This document shows, piece after piece, positions 38,537-49,900 of a DNA stretch of 64,000 nucleotides (its first letter is position 1; each line of letters opens with the position of its first letter). The stretch is from Mycetohabitans sp. B8 (GTDB taxonomy: Bacteria; Pseudomonadota; Gammaproteobacteria; Burkholderiales; Burkholderiaceae): contig NZ_JAHLKR010000008.1 in assembly GCF_021991875.1 (NCBI RefSeq), positions 62,001 to 126,000 of the forward strand, read 5' to 3'. Below the pieces are notes generated by a model. It worked only from the letters and a program-made list of their open reading frames with translations, had not been told where the DNA came from and searched no databases. The position numbers were made by a program, and so were the translations under genes.

Positions 38537-39181
38537 TGTGGCCCGCAGGTAGATCTCCACGCGCCGGTTCTGCGCGCGGCCGATCTGCGTGCTGTTGTCC
38601 GCGATCGGCTGCGCTTGTCCGCGGCCTTCGGCGGCCAGCCGTTGCGCGGCGACGCCGTGCTGCGCCAGGTATTGGGCGACGCTTTGCGCCCGTTCCTGCG
38701 ACAGCATCTGATTGTACTGCGGCTGGCCGGTGCTGTCGGTGTGTCCGACCACGTGTGCCACCAACTCGGGATGCTGGGTCAGGGTTTGCGCAACCTGATC
38801 GAGTACCAGTGTGAACGAAGGTTTGATCGCGTAGCTGTTCGTGTCGAACGAGATCGAGCTCGGGATATTGACCTTCAGCGAGCCGTCCGGTTGCTCGGAC
38901 ACCTGGGTGCCGGTGCCTGCGGTGGCGCCCGACAGCTTGTTCTTGATCGCCTGCCAGTTGTACCCGGTAATGCCTCCGACCGCGGCGCCGGTCGCCGCGC
39001 CGATCGCCGCCCCGTTGCTGCCGCCGAAGATCGCCCCGAGTCCGGCGCCGGTGGCCGCGCCGACGCCGGTGCCAACCGCCGCGTTGCTGCCTTGCGGCGT
39101 CTGGCAGCCGGCCAGCAGCGCGCCTGTGACTGCGAGGGCCGATACTTGCAGCGGAAGGCGGAAAGTGAGTTTCGCGTTCAT
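38519..39181 (-). CDS. OmpA-family lipoprotein (YiaD-like)
   Basis: A 220-residue lipoprotein. The lipobox LLAGC puts the lipid cysteine near residue 26. A glycine-zipper segment (about 40-80, with AATGAGLGAIFGGSNGAAIG) follows, then a C-terminal OmpA peptidoglycan-binding domain containing HTDSTGQPQYNQMLSQERAQ and NRRVEIYL. It is an outer-membrane lipoprotein that clamps the peptidoglycan. GAGGTG precedes the ATG. It diverges from apbC. Confidence 0.9.
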   Translation of the reverse strand: MNAKLTFRLPLQVSALAVTGALLAGCQTPQGSNAAVGTGVGAATGAGLGAIFGGSNGAAIGAATGAAVGGITGYNWQAIKNKLSGATAGTGTQVSEQPDGSLKVNIPSSISFDTNSYAIKPSFTLVLDQVAQTLTQHPELVAHVVGHTDSTGQPQYNQMLSQERAQSVAQYLAQHGVAAQRLAAEGRGQAQPIADNSTQIGRAQNRRVEIYLRATSQPRG

Positions 39182-39499
39182 ATGACACCTCATGGGTTAG
39201 ATGGATTGAATGGATAGTGGACCGATGTGCATCGCACACCGCCGGGAGCGACGCTTGCGTGCGGCATCTAAGCGCGATTGCTCGACGGGCGCGCCCGCAG
39301 CATCGCAGGCTTCATGCCACTACAATGTCGGAATAGCTGCGGGTCGCAGAGCGTGCCGCGCAAAGCGCCGTTTGGCAACGCCACGCAACCATTTTTTGCA
39401 ATGTCCGGCGTCAGGTTCGACGCGACCCCGCGCGCAAGGTTCGATGCACGCGGCAGGCGTTTGGCGATCGGATGGAACATTTCAAGTAACGGAGCAACG
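39182..39499. other. Divergent gap between OmpA lipoprotein and apbC
   Basis: This 318-bp non-coding stretch should contain both promoters. The apbC frame is open across most of it, but codon content and lack of homologous sequence argue against coding. No further element is evident. Confidence 0.5.
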
Positions 39500-40588
39500 A
39501 TGACAATCGACAGGGCCCAGATCGACGCCGTGCTGCACAGCGTGATCGACCCGAACACCGCAGAGCCGGTAACGGCGGGCAAAGGGGTGCGCAACGTCGC
39601 GATTGACGGCGACACGGTATCACTCGAGGTCGTGCTGGGCTATCCGGCCAAGAGTCAGTATGCGCTAATCCAAGCGCGTGTCGAGCAGGCGCTGCGCGCC
39701 GTGCCGGGCGTGGCGCATCTGCACGTGGCGGTCTCTCACCAGATCGTGGCGCACGCGGTGCAACGCGGCGTGCAGTTGCTGCCGAACGTCCGCAATATTG
39801 TCGCGGTCGCCTCCGGCAAGGGCGGGGTCGGCAAGAGCACCACGGCCGCGAACCTCGCGCTGGCGCTGGCCGCCGAAGGCGCGTCGGTCGGCGTGCTGGA
39901 TGCGGACATCTATGGCCCATCGCAGCCGACGATGCTCGGCATCGACGGCCGTCCGGCATCCGAGGACGGCAAGACGATGATTCCGCTCGAAGGCCATGGC
40001 GTACAGGCTAACTCAATCGGCTTCCTGGTCGAGCAGGACAATCCAATGGTGTGGCGGGGGCCGATGGCCACGTCCGCGCTCGAGCAGTTGCTGCGGCAGA
40101 CGAATTGGCGCGACCTGGACTATCTGATCGTCGACATGCCACCCGGCACGGGCGATATCCAACTGACGCTCGCGCAGCGGGTGCCCGTGACCGGTGCGGT
40201 GATCGTCACGACGCCGCAAGACATTGCGCTGCTGGACGCGCGAAAAGGTCTGAAAATGTTCGAGAAGGTCGGCGTGCCGATCCTAGGCGTTGTCGAGAAC
40301 ATGAGCATTCATATCTGCTCCCACTGCGGCCACGCCGAGCCGATCTTCGGTGCAGGCGGCGGCGAGCGCCTCTGCGCACAGTATGGCGTGCCGTTCCTAG
40401 GCAGCCTGCCGCTGGATATCGGCATCCGCGAGCAGGCCGATTCGGGACGTCCGACAGTAGTGGCCGACCCGCACGGACGCGTCGCCGGCCTGTATCACGA
40501 CATTGCCCGCCAGGTCGCGATCCGGATTGCGAAGCTGTCGCGCGACATGAGTTCGAAGTTCCCGACCATCGTCGTTCAGAACACCTGA
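39500..40588 (+). CDS. apbC: Fe-S cluster carrier ATPase ApbC/Mrp
   Basis: A 362-residue Mrp/NBP35 protein. An N-terminal DUF59 domain (about 1-95) is followed by a P-loop domain with GKGGVGKSTTAANLALALA and DADIYGPSQP. The cluster-binding CSHCGH motif near residue 270 is present. It carries 4Fe-4S clusters to target proteins. GGAG lies just upstream of the ATG. Confidence 0.93.
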   Translation: MTIDRAQIDAVLHSVIDPNTAEPVTAGKGVRNVAIDGDTVSLEVVLGYPAKSQYALIQARVEQALRAVPGVAHLHVAVSHQIVAHAVQRGVQLLPNVRNIVAVASGKGGVGKSTTAANLALALAAEGASVGVLDADIYGPSQPTMLGIDGRPASEDGKTMIPLEGHGVQANSIGFLVEQDNPMVWRGPMATSALEQLLRQTNWRDLDYLIVDMPPGTGDIQLTLAQRVPVTGAVIVTTPQDIALLDARKGLKMFEKVGVPILGVVENMSIHICSHCGHAEPIFGAGGGERLCAQYGVPFLGSLPLDIGIREQADSGRPTVVADPHGRVAGLYHDIARQVAIRIAKLSRDMSSKFPTIVVQNT

Positions 40589-40677
40589 TATGGCTCTGTG
40601 ACATCCTCTATGGCGGCCGTCTCGCTAGATGTGCCAGACGCGGTATCATTGCGGCTTGTTCAGTACTCTGAGGCTTA

Positions 40678-41205
40678 ATGGAACCGCGATTGGGATGGCG
40701 TCTTGCCGGCACGATGAGCACGCTAGTCGCAACCAGCATGATGCTGGTCGGTTGTGCGTCGATCTTCGGCAGTCACGACAAGCGTGCCGACGTCCAGATC
40801 GTGCCGGCGGCCGGCCATGCCGCACGCGGCACGGTCACATTGATCGAGCATGCCGATGGTGTGCAGGTCACCTACAACCTTAGTGGGCTGCCGCCGGACA
40901 GTGATCATGCGCTACAGATCCATGAGCGTGGCGACTGCCATTCGCCGAACGCCGCAGGCGGGGTGTTCAGCCCCGGGGCCGAGCGCCTGAAGCAAGGGAT
41001 CCGGCTCGAAGGCGACCTGGTGAACCTGCGCGCGGACGCGAACGGCGTGGCGGCCGGGTTCATCGTGTCGCCGTACGTGTCGCTGGACGGCGTGCGCTCG
41101 GTAGTGGGCCGCGCGCTGATCGTGCACCGCGACGCGCAGGACTATTATGCGTTTCCGCCTCGCGACGCCGGTCCCGCGCTGGGCTGCGGCATCATTCGCA
41201 AATAA
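40678..41205 (+). CDS. SodC-like lipoprotein lacking most metal ligands
   Basis: A 175-residue protein with lipobox LVGC (Cys26) and the Cu/Zn superoxide dismutase fold pattern. Retained are HALQIHERGDC, SVVGRALIVHRD and the disulfide pair Cys87/Cys170. Aligned by motif, the first copper His of HxH is Gln80, the bridging His of GGHF is Val96, and the zinc His before AGD is Leu110. Only His82 and His150 remain. It therefore is unlikely to be a normal dismutase. It may be a structural or single-metal-binding lipoprotein of the cell envelope. The gene lies between apbC and dcd. Confidence 0.8.
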   Translation: MEPRLGWRLAGTMSTLVATSMMLVGCASIFGSHDKRADVQIVPAAGHAARGTVTLIEHADGVQVTYNLSGLPPDSDHALQIHERGDCHSPNAAGGVFSPGAERLKQGIRLEGDLVNLRADANGVAAGFIVSPYVSLDGVRSVVGRALIVHRDAQDYYAFPPRDAGPALGCGIIRK

Positions 41206-41242
41206 TGGCCACGCTGCGATGAAATGGCCACGCTACGATGAG
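41205..41242. repeat. Two 19-bp direct repeats
   Basis: ATGGCCACGCTGCGATGAA at 41205-41223 is followed directly by ATGGCCACGCTACGATGAG at 41224-41242 (two mismatches). The first copy starts within the stop codon of the SodC-like gene. Confidence 0.85.
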
Positions 41243-41307
41243 GCGGCGGCGCCACGCCCCATTCGCTCGTTTTCAACCCGCGGCCCTGCCGCCTTTCGAT
41301 TGCACGT

Positions 41308-41877
41308 ATGACGATCAAATCCGATAAATGGATCCGGCGCATGGCCGAGCAGTACAGCATGATCGAGCCATTCGCGCCGGATCAGGTGCGCGTTGCGCCG
41401 GATGGTCATAAGATCGTTAGCTACGGCACGTCGAGCTACGGCTACGACATTCGCTGTGCGGACGAATTCAAGATCTTCACTAACATCAACTCGACGATCG
41501 TCGATCCGAAGAACTTCGACGAGAAATCCTTTGTCGACTTCAAGGGCGACGTGTGCATCATCCCGCCAAACTCGTTTGCGCTGGCACGCACCGTCGAGTA
41601 CTTCCGCATCCCGCGCAACGTGCTGACTGTGTGCCTGGGTAAGTCAACGTATGCGCGCTGCGGGATCATCGTCAACGTCACGCCGTTCGAGCCCGAATGG
41701 GAAGGGCACGTGACGCTGGAGTTTTCGAACACGACGCCACTGCCGGCGAAGATTTACGCGAACGAGGGCGTGGCGCAGGTGCTGTTTTTCGAGAGCGATG
41801 AAGTCTGCGAGACGTCCTATGCGGACCGTGGTGGCAAATATCAAGGCCAGCATGGCGTCACGCTGCCCAAGACCTGA
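41308..41877 (+). CDS. dcd: dCTP deaminase
   Basis: A 189-residue trimeric deaminase that turns dCTP into dUTP for dTMP synthesis. [30 protein letters not shown] with the catalytic Glu, and the C-terminal [18 protein letters not shown] nucleotide-binding tail are all present. Start [15 protein letters not shown] is typical. Confidence 0.95.
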   Translation: MTIKSDKWIRRMAEQYSMIEPFAPDQVRVAPDGHKIVSYGTSSYGYDIRCADEFKIFTNINSTIVDPKNFDEKSFVDFKGDVCIIPPNSFALARTVEYFRIPRNVLTVCLGKSTYARCGIIVNVTPFEPEWEGHVTLEFSNTTPLPAKIYANEGVAQVLFFESDEVCETSYADRGGKYQGQHGVTLPKT

Positions 41878-41982
41878 GTTTTTGCGCGCCGCCGCGCCAC
41901 GCGGCGTCGCGCATTCCAGCATGTCACGGCCGCTGCATACTCGAACGGTAGAGTGCAGCGGTTTGTTTTTGGAGAGTCACCG

Positions 41983-44268
41983 ATGAAGTTTCGCTACCCT
42001 GTCGTCATCATCGACGAGGATTTTCGCTCGGAGAATATCTCCGGCTCGGGTATCCGCGCGCTTGCCGAGGCGATCGAGCGCGAGGGGGCCGAGGTGCTCG
42101 GTTTGACGAGCTACGGTGATTTGACCTCATTCGCGCAGCAGTCCAGCCGCGCGTCTTGCTTCATCCTGTCGATCGACGACGACGAGATCGCGCTGGTCGA
42201 CGAGGTCGCCGCAACGCACGATCAGGTACCCGAACTTGCCCACGCGATCCTGGCGCTGCGCTCGTTTGTCACCGAGGTGCGGCGTCGCAACGCTGACATC
42301 CCCATTTTCCTGTACGGCGAGACGCGCACGTCGCGTCACATTCCGAACGACATCCTGCGCGAACTGCACGGTTTCATTCATATGTTCGAGGATACGCCTG
42401 AGTTCGTTGCGCGGCATATCATTCGCGAGGCGAAGGTGTACTTGGATTCGTTGGCACCGCCATTCTTTAAAGAACTGGTCAAATACGCGGACGAAGGCTC
42501 GTATTCGTGGCATTGCCCGGGCCACTCTGGAGGCGTTGCGTTCCTGAAGAGTCCGCTTGGCCAGATGTTTCACCAGTTCTTCGGCGAGAACATGCTGCGT
42601 GCGGACGTGTGCAATGCCGTGGATGAGCTCGGGCAACTGCTGGACCATACTGGGCCGGTGGCTGCGTCCGAGCGCAATGCGGCGCGTATCTTCAGCGCTG
42701 ATCACCTGTTCTTCGTGACTAATGGCACGTCCACGTCGAACAAGATCGTCTGGCACGCCACTGTCGCGCCGGGCGACATCGTCGTGGTGGACCGCAACTG
42801 CCACAAGTCAATCCTGCACGCGATCACGATGACCGGCGCGATCCCGGTCTTCCTGACGCCCACTCGCAACCATTTCGGCATCATCGGGCCGATCCCGCGC
42901 GATGAATTCCAACCGGAGAACATCCGCCGCAAGATCGACGCGAATCCGTTCGCACGCGAGGCGCTCGCGAAAAACCCGAAACTCAAGCCGCGGATTCTAA
43001 CGATCACGCAAAGCACCTACGATGGTGTCGTCTACAACGTCGAGATGATCAAGGACCTGCTGGGCGACACGATCGATACGCTGCACTTTGACGAGGCCTG
43101 GCTGCCGCACGCCGAGTTTCACCCGTTCTATCAGGACATGCATGCGATTGGGCAGAACGCCCGCCGGACCGACGCGCTGGTGTTCGCGACCCATTCGACG
43201 CACAAGCTGCTGGCTGGCATCTCGCAGGCGTCACAGATCCTGGTGCACGATTCGCAACTGCCGCGCTTTGACCGGCATCGCTTTAACGAGGCGTATCTGA
43301 TGCACACGTCGACCAGCCCGCAATACGCGATCATTGCGTCGTGCGACGTGGCTGCGGCGATGATGGAGCCGCCCGGCGGCACCGCGCTCGTCGAGGAGTC
43401 GATTGCCGAGGCGCTTGATTTCCGTCGTGCGATGCGCAAGGTCGATGCCGAATATGGCGACGATTGGTTCTTCAAGGTGTGGGGGCCCGACCCGCTCGTC
43501 ACCGAGGGCATTGGTTCGCGCGAGGACTGGATGTTGCGGCCGAACGACCGCTGGCATGGTTTCGGCAACCTGGCCGAAGGCTTCAACATGCTAGACCCGA
43601 TCAAGGCGACGATCATCACGCCCGGGCTGGACGTGGACGGCGAGTTTGGCGAGACGGGCATTCCGGCGGCGATCGTCACCCGCTATCTAGCCGAGCACGG
43701 CATCATCGTCGAGAAGACCGGACTGTACTCGTTCTTCATCATGTTCACGATCGGCATCACCAAGGGCCGTTGGAACTCGATGGTCACCGAGTTGCAGCAG
43801 TTCAAGGACGACTACGATCGAAACCAGCCGCTATGGCGCGTGCTGCCGGAGTTCGTCACACAGTATCCGATGTACGAGCGCGTCGGGCTGCGCGACCTCT
43901 GCGAGCAGATTCACAGCGTGTACCGTGACAATGACATCGCGCGGCTGACGACCGAGATGTACCTGTCCGACATGGAGCCGGCGATGCGCCCGACCGACGC
44001 GTTCTCGAAGATCGCGCACCGCGAGATCGACCGCGTGCCGATCGACGACCTCGAGGGTCGTGTCACCAGCATCCTGCTCACGCCGTATCCTCCGGGCATT
44101 CCGCTGCTGATCCCGGGCGAGCGGTTCAACGAGACCATCGTGCGCTATCTAAGGTTCGCGCGCGACTTCAATGCGCGGTTCCCCGGCTTTCATACCGATA
44201 TTCACGGGCTGGTCACCGACGTGGTCGGTGGCAACGTCGAGTACTTCGTGGATTGCGTGCGGCCCTGA
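41983..44268 (+). CDS. Biodegradative arginine/lysine/ornithine decarboxylase
   Basis: A 761-residue PLP decarboxylase of the acid-type group. An N-terminal receiver-like wing domain (1-125) precedes the aspartate aminotransferase-fold core. WHCPGHSGG and the PLP-lysine motif ATHSTHKLLAG are present, and the C-terminal domain ends with HGLVTDVVGG. It makes a polyamine or agmatine from a basic amino acid, with arginine most likely by family resemblance, but substrate cannot be fixed here. GGAG precedes the ATG. argH converges downstream. Confidence 0.88.
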   Translation: MKFRYPVVIIDEDFRSENISGSGIRALAEAIEREGAEVLGLTSYGDLTSFAQQSSRASCFILSIDDDEIALVDEVAATHDQVPELAHAILALRSFVTEVRRRNADIPIFLYGETRTSRHIPNDILRELHGFIHMFEDTPEFVARHIIREAKVYLDSLAPPFFKELVKYADEGSYSWHCPGHSGGVAFLKSPLGQMFHQFFGENMLRADVCNAVDELGQLLDHTGPVAASERNAARIFSADHLFFVTNGTSTSNKIVWHATVAPGDIVVVDRNCHKSILHAITMTGAIPVFLTPTRNHFGIIGPIPRDEFQPENIRRKIDANPFAREALAKNPKLKPRILTITQSTYDGVVYNVEMIKDLLGDTIDTLHFDEAWLPHAEFHPFYQDMHAIGQNARRTDALVFATHSTHKLLAGISQASQILVHDSQLPRFDRHRFNEAYLMHTSTSPQYAIIASCDVAAAMMEPPGGTALVEESIAEALDFRRAMRKVDAEYGDDWFFKVWGPDPLVTEGIGSREDWMLRPNDRWHGFGNLAEGFNMLDPIKATIITPGLDVDGEFGETGIPAAIVTRYLAEHGIIVEKTGLYSFFIMFTIGITKGRWNSMVTELQQFKDDYDRNQPLWRVLPEFVTQYPMYERVGLRDLCEQIHSVYRDNDIARLTTEMYLSDMEPAMRPTDAFSKIAHREIDRVPIDDLEGRVTSILLTPYPPGIPLLIPGERFNETIVRYLRFARDFNARFPGFHTDIHGLVTDVVGGNVEYFVDCVRP

Positions 44269-44302
44269 GCGGCGCACCGGCCATCGGGCCGGCGGCCGCC
44301 GC

Positions 44303-44400
44303 CGATCGCGCGGCAGTGGGACGATGGCCGATGGCGCGACAGGTGCTCAGCGGCTCGATAGCGGGCAGGTGATCAATGGTGCGATAGTCGGCCAATAGCC
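44303..44400. repeat. Degenerate 26-27-bp tandem repeat
   Basis: Units start at 44303, 44329, 44356 and 44382, each opening with CGAT and sharing parts of a CGATAGCGGGCAGGTG-like core. The copies are strongly degenerate. They fill the gap between the convergent decarboxylase and argH genes. Confidence 0.55.
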
Positions 44401-44411
44401 GCGCGCCGCCG

Positions 44412-45821
44412 CTACTGGGACAGCGCGGCGCGTGCAGCCGCGATAGCGGCACGCACCTGCTGCGGCGCCGTGCCGCCCACGTGATTGCGGCTGGCGACCG
44501 AGCCTTCCAGTGTCAGGTAGTCGAACACGTCGTCACCCAACAGCGACGCGACTTTCGGCAGCTCGGCGCGCAACTGGTCAAGCGTCAGGTCCGCCAGGTC
44601 ACAGTGCCGGTCCACGCAGACTCGTACCGCATGCGCCACCGCTTCGTGTGCGTCGCGAAACGGCAAGCCACGCTTGACGAGGTAATCGGCCAGGTCGGTC
44701 GCAGTCGAAAAGCCCTGCAGTGCTGCAGCCCGCATCGTATCCGGCTTGACTGTGATGCCGGCGACCATTTCGGTGAAGATGCGCAGCGTATCGGCCACCG
44801 TGTCAACGGTATCAAACAGCGGCTCCTTGTCTTCCTGATTGTCCTTGTTGTACGCGAGCGGTTGGCCCTTCATGAGCGTGAGCAGTGCGATCAGGTGTCC
44901 GTTCACGCGGCCGGTCTTGCCGCGCGCAAGCTCGGGCACGTCGGGGTTTTTCTTCTGCGGCATGATCGACGAGCCGGTGCAGAAACGATCGGCCAGGTCG
45001 ATGAAGCCAACGCGCGGGCTCATCCACAGTACCAGCTCCTCGGACAGCCGCGACACGTGCGTCATGACCAGCGCTGCGGCCGCCGTGAATTCGATCGCGA
45101 AGTCCCGGTCTGACACCGCATCGAGTGAATTTGCGCAGACGCCGTCGAAACCGAGCGTCCTGGCGACTTGCTCGCGGTCGATCGGATAGCTGGTGCCCGC
45201 GAGCGCCGCCGCGCCCAACGGCAGCCGGTTGACCCGCTTGCGGCAGTCGAGCATCCGCTCGGTGTCGCGTGTAAACATCTCCACGTACGCCAGCAGATGG
45301 TGGCCAAAGGTCACCGGTTGCGCGACTTGCAGGTGCGTGAAGCCCGGCAGGATCGTGTCGGCATACCGTTCCGCGAGCTCGAGCAGCGCGCGTCGCAAAC
45401 CCTTGAGCAGCGCGCTGATCCGGTCGATCTCGCCGCGCAGCCAGAGCCGGATATCGGTGGCGACCTGGTCGTTGCGTGAGCGCCCGGTGTGCAGCCGCTT
45501 GCCCGCGTTGCCGATCAGTGCGGTCAGTCGGGCCTCGATATTCAGGTGGACGTCTTCGAGGTCTAGCTGCCATTCGAATTCGCCGCGCTCGATCTCGCCG
45601 CGGATTTGTTCCATGCCTGTGCGGATCGCTGCGACGTCGTCGTCGCTGATGATCCGTTGCGCGCCGAGCATCGCCGCGTGCGCGAGCGAGCCCTCGATGT
45701 CGACGAGCGCGAGCCGCTTATCGAAGAACACGGACGACGTATAGCGCTTGACAAGCTCGGACATCGGCTCAGAAAAACGCGCCGACCAGGCTTCGCCCTT
45801 TTTGTGCAATTGGGAAGTCAT
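44412..45821 (-). CDS. argH: Argininosuccinate lyase
   Basis: A 469-residue fumarase-superfamily lyase, the last step of arginine synthesis. The signature [12 protein letters not shown] is present, together with [16 protein letters not shown] and the HLQVAQP region with the catalytic His. The start [16 protein letters not shown] is chosen from the family; the frame runs 63 bases further upstream. Confidence 0.95.
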   Translation of the reverse strand: MTSQLHKKGEAWSARFSEPMSELVKRYTSSVFFDKRLALVDIEGSLAHAAMLGAQRIISDDDVAAIRTGMEQIRGEIERGEFEWQLDLEDVHLNIEARLTALIGNAGKRLHTGRSRNDQVATDIRLWLRGEIDRISALLKGLRRALLELAERYADTILPGFTHLQVAQPVTFGHHLLAYVEMFTRDTERMLDCRKRVNRLPLGAAALAGTSYPIDREQVARTLGFDGVCANSLDAVSDRDFAIEFTAAAALVMTHVSRLSEELVLWMSPRVGFIDLADRFCTGSSIMPQKKNPDVPELARGKTGRVNGHLIALLTLMKGQPLAYNKDNQEDKEPLFDTVDTVADTLRIFTEMVAGITVKPDTMRAAALQGFSTATDLADYLVKRGLPFRDAHEAVAHAVRVCVDRHCDLADLTLDQLRAELPKVASLLGDDVFDYLTLEGSVASRNHVGGTAPQQVRAAIAAARAALSQ

Positions 45822-45885
45822 GACAGGATGCCGCAATAGTGGAGGATGCCGCTTGCCGCACCGCCGTGCGGCAAAGACGAGCATT

Positions 45886-46860
45886 CTAGCATCGCGGCAG
45901 CGTGGTATTGGCGTCGTGCGCGGCGGCCGCGGTGGGCGCTTCGCCGTGCGGCTCGTGTTGCGCGATGAGCACCACGAGTTTCATGTCGTCGCGCTGGGCC
46001 GGCACGAAGGTGATCTGATCGTAGGCGAGGCGCCCGCGTGCCGGATGATCGAACTCGCGCCGGCCGCCCTCGCGCTCAAACACATCCTGCGATGCCCAGA
46101 AGCGCGCGAACGGGTCGCATTGCGCAATCAGCGCGTCGAGTAGCGCGCGCGTGGGGGCATCGTTCAAGTGTCGGATCGAGTCGGCGCGGAATTCGGCGAC
46201 GAGCCGGCGTGCGCGGGTTTCCCAGTCGACGATCAGCGTGCGCGCGGCCGGCGATGTGAAGGTATAACGCAGCAGATTGGTGCCGTGGCCTTGCGCGTCC
46301 CGCGGGACCAGCACGCCGGCGGTCGCGGTCGGCTTGGCCGCGTCGAGCCAGCCGATGAACAATTCCGCTGCCGCCGCGTTCCAGGCGAGCGCGTTCCACT
46401 GCGGGTTTAGCACGTAGGCGGGGGCGGCGATCAGCCCGACGCTGGCCAGCAGCGCCGCGGGCACGTCGGCCGCGCTCGCGTCCGGCTCGGCGGGATCGCG
46501 CTGCGCAGCAAGCTCAAACAGATAGGCCCGTTCCGCGCGCGACAGCCGCAATGCGACGGCAATCCGCGCCAGCGCGTCGGCGGACGCCGACACGGGACGA
46601 CCCTGCTCGATCCACGTGTACCACGTGGCGCTGACGTCGCACAATTGCGCCACTTCCTCGCGTCGCAGGCCCGGCGTGCGGCGCCGCGTCCCGCGCGGCA
46701 GGCCGACGTCGGCCGGCGTGAGCCGTTCACGATGCGAGCGGATGAAATCGCCGAGCGCGCGCGCGGCTGACGCGTCGGCGCGCGAAGCGAATTCGCGAGC
46801 GCCGCGACGTGCGGCACCCGATGCAGCAGGCGAAGCGGTCGTCATGATCCGGGAAGTCAT
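45886..46860 (-). CDS. XRE-type regulator with MmyB-like ligand domain
   Basis: A roughly 324-residue regulator. The helix-turn-helix covers about residues 35-110 ([20 protein letters not shown]), followed by the MmyB-like C-terminal domain ([46 protein letters not shown]). Such proteins often control an adjacent short-chain dehydrogenase and may bind fatty acid; no such neighbour is seen here. Starts at 46860 or 46845 are both possible, with no strong ribosome site. Confidence 0.85.
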   Translation of the reverse strand: MTSRIMTTASPAASGAARRGAREFASRADASAARALGDFIRSHRERLTPADVGLPRGTRRRTPGLRREEVAQLCDVSATWYTWIEQGRPVSASADALARIAVALRLSRAERAYLFELAAQRDPAEPDASAADVPAALLASVGLIAAPAYVLNPQWNALAWNAAAAELFIGWLDAAKPTATAGVLVPRDAQGHGTNLLRYTFTSPAARTLIVDWETRARRLVAEFRADSIRHLNDAPTRALLDALIAQCDPFARFWASQDVFEREGGRREFDHPARGRLAYDQITFVPAQRDDMKLVVLIAQHEPHGEAPTAAAAHDANTTLPRC

Positions 46861-46943
46861 CGATACCAGGATAGCGAGCGATCTTGTACTGGTACAACGC
46901 AGATGCGTATTGTACAGCTCACGCCGTATTGCCAGCATCGGCG

Positions 46944-49900
46944 TCAGCCCGTGTTGCGCAACCCTGCGGCGATCCCGTTGATCGTTAAGTGAATGCCGCG
47001 GCGCAGCCGGGCGTTCGTGGTGCCCGCGCGGTGCCGGCGCAGCAGTTCGACCTGCAAGTGGTTCAGCGGATCGAGGTACGGGAAGCGGTTCTTGATCGAG
47101 CGGGCGAGCAGCGGATTGTCCGCCAGCCGCGATGAATGGCCGGTGATCTGCGCGAGCGCGTCCGTGGTGCGATGCCATTCGGCGACGATCCGACCGAATA
47201 CCTGTTTGCGAAGCTTCTTGTCCGATACCAGTTGCGCGTAGCGTGACGCGACCGCCAGATCCGATTTGGCGAGCACCATGTCCATGTTGGACAGCAGGTT
47301 CGAGAAGAACGGCCACGTCTTGACCATTTTGCGCAGCAGCGCCACGCGTTTTTCCCGGTCCACCGCATCCGGCGCGGCATCCAGGTACGCGCTGATCGCG
47401 CTGCCAAAGCCGTACCAGCCGGTGAGCAGCAGACGGCATTGACCCCACGAGAAGCCCCATGGAATCGCGCGCAAGTCTTCAATGCGGCGATGCTTGGGAT
47501 CGTGCAGTTTGCGCGACGCGGGGCGGCTGCCGATATTGAGTTCCGCGATCTCGGCAATCGGCGTGGACTCAAAAAAATAATCGGTGAAACCCGGGGTCTC
47601 GTACACGAGCGCGCGGTATGCCGACATCGCCGTGTCCGACAGCGTCTGCATCAGGGCCTCGAACTGCGGCAGCGCGCGGGGGGACTGAGCATGCGGCTGC
47701 AACGTCGCCTCCAGCGTCGCAGCAACCACGGTTTCGAGATTGCGGCGGCCAATTTCCGGATTGCCAAACTTGCTGGCGATCACCTCGCCCTGTTCGGTCA
47801 ACCGGATCTGCCCATCCACGGTGCCCGGTGGCTGCGACAGGATCGCCTGATAGGTCGGGCCGCCGCCGCGCCCGACCGTGCCGCCTCGGCCGTGAAACAG
47901 ACGCAGTCTCATGCCGTGTTCGCGGAACAGCGCGACCAGCGCGAGTTCGGCCCGATACAGTTCCCAGTTCGACGTGAGGAAGCCGCCGTCCTTGTTGCTG
48001 TCCGAGTAGCCGAGCATCACTTCCTGTTCGCCGCCCTGGTGGCGCACGATCGAGTCCATGCCCGGCAGCGCCAGCAGCGCTTCCATGATGCGCGGCGCGT
48101 GACGCAGGTCGGCAATTGTCTCGAACAGGGGAATCACCATCAAACTGACGCGCGGCGCGCCCTGCCTGGCATGTGGCGCGTGCCGGCCGTTGCCGGCCTG
48201 TGGGGCCGCGGCGGGCATGCTGCCATGCATCAGGCCGGTTTCCTTTTGCAGCAGCATCACTTCGACCAGGTCTGAGACAGTCTCGGTATGGGAGATAATG
48301 TAGTTGCGTACGGCCCGCTCGCCAAAGCGCTGCCGTATTACACGCGTGGCTTCCAGCACGGCAAGCTCGCTATGCACTAGCGGCGAGTATTCCGCGTACG
48401 GCAGGCGCAAAGCGCGAGGCTGCGCCAGTTCAGCCAGCAGCAGCGCCAGCTTGTCATCCTCGGACAGCGCGGCATAGTCGTCGACCACGCCGGCACGGGC
48501 AAACAGTTCGGTCAGCACGGCTTCGTGGACATCCGAACTTTGCCGCAGGTCGATGCTCGCAAGATGAAAGCCGAAGACTTCGACCGCGCGCGCGAGCGGT
48601 GACAGCCGGGGGGCGGCGAGCGACGCGCCATGGCGCGCCTGCAGTGAGTCGATCAACACCTGCAGGTCGGCGCGCAATGCGTCGGGCGACGCGTAGGGCA
48701 CCGCGTCGCGGTGTTCGCCACGGATCAAGACGGCTGCGTCGCCGAGCAGTGCGCGCGCGGTGGCGGCCAGCCGCGCATAGACGCCGATCAGCGCGCGCCG
48801 ATACGGCTCGTCCACGCGGTGCGGGGAAGTATCGGGCGAGGTATCCGCCAGTTGCTTCAGCGCGTCGCTGGAGCCTGCCAGCAGCTCTGAGACGGACAGC
48901 TCCGCGCCGAGCCGGTGCACCTGCTCTAAATAGTGTTGGAAGATCACCGCCGCCTGGCGCGTGATCGCCCGCTCGAGCGTGGCCGCCGTCACGTTCGGAT
49001 TGCCGTCGCGGTCACCGCCGATCCAACTGCCCATTTGCAAGAACGGCGGCAGTCGGGTGGGCAGGCCGTGCTCGGCCAGTGCCTGTTCGATGTCCGCGTA
49101 CAACGCGGGGATCTCGTCCAAGAAGGTCGCGCGATAGTACGACAGCGCGTTTTCGATCTCGTCGGCAACCGTGAGCCGTGAGCCACGCAGCATGCGGGTC
49201 TGCCACAGCGAGGTGACGCGGGCGCGCAGCAGCGCTTCGTTGGCTGCGCGCTCGCGTGCGGTGAGCGGCTGGTCACGCTCGGCCAGCAAGCGTGCGATGT
49301 CGTGCTGCGCATCCAGGATGCTCTTGCGTTGCACCTCGGTGGGATGCGCGGTGAGCACCGGCACGATCAGCCCGGTGTCGAAGCATGTCTTCAGCGAGGA
49401 CAGCGATTCGCCGCCGCTTTTGGCCAGCCGCGCAAGGGCGTATGCGACGGTACCTGCCTGCGGGGCGGAGCCGGCTAGCGCATGGATGCGCCGGCGGCGG
49501 TTATGGTGGCAATCCTCGGCAATGTTTGCTAGATGTGAGAAGTAGCTGAATGCGCGCACCACGCTGACCGTTTGCTCCGGTGTGAGACCCTTGAGCATCT
49601 TGTCCAGCTTCTTGGCCGCGTCGATGTCGTCCTCGCGGCGGAATTTCACCGCTGATTGGCGGATCGTCTCAACCACGTCGAATACGGCGTCTCCCTCCTG
49701 CTCGCGGACCACGTCGCCAAGCAGCCGGCCGAGGAAGCGGATGTCCTCGAACAGCGGCCCGTCCTTGTCCTCGCGGGTGCGGCTGCGCGCGGTCGATGCC
49801 GCGGCGTGCGCCGGCGGCGTCACCGCGGTCGGGGTCGGCCGTGCGGGCGCGGCGCCGGGGGCGGTAGAGGCGGTAGAGGCGGTAGAGGCGGTAGAGGCGG

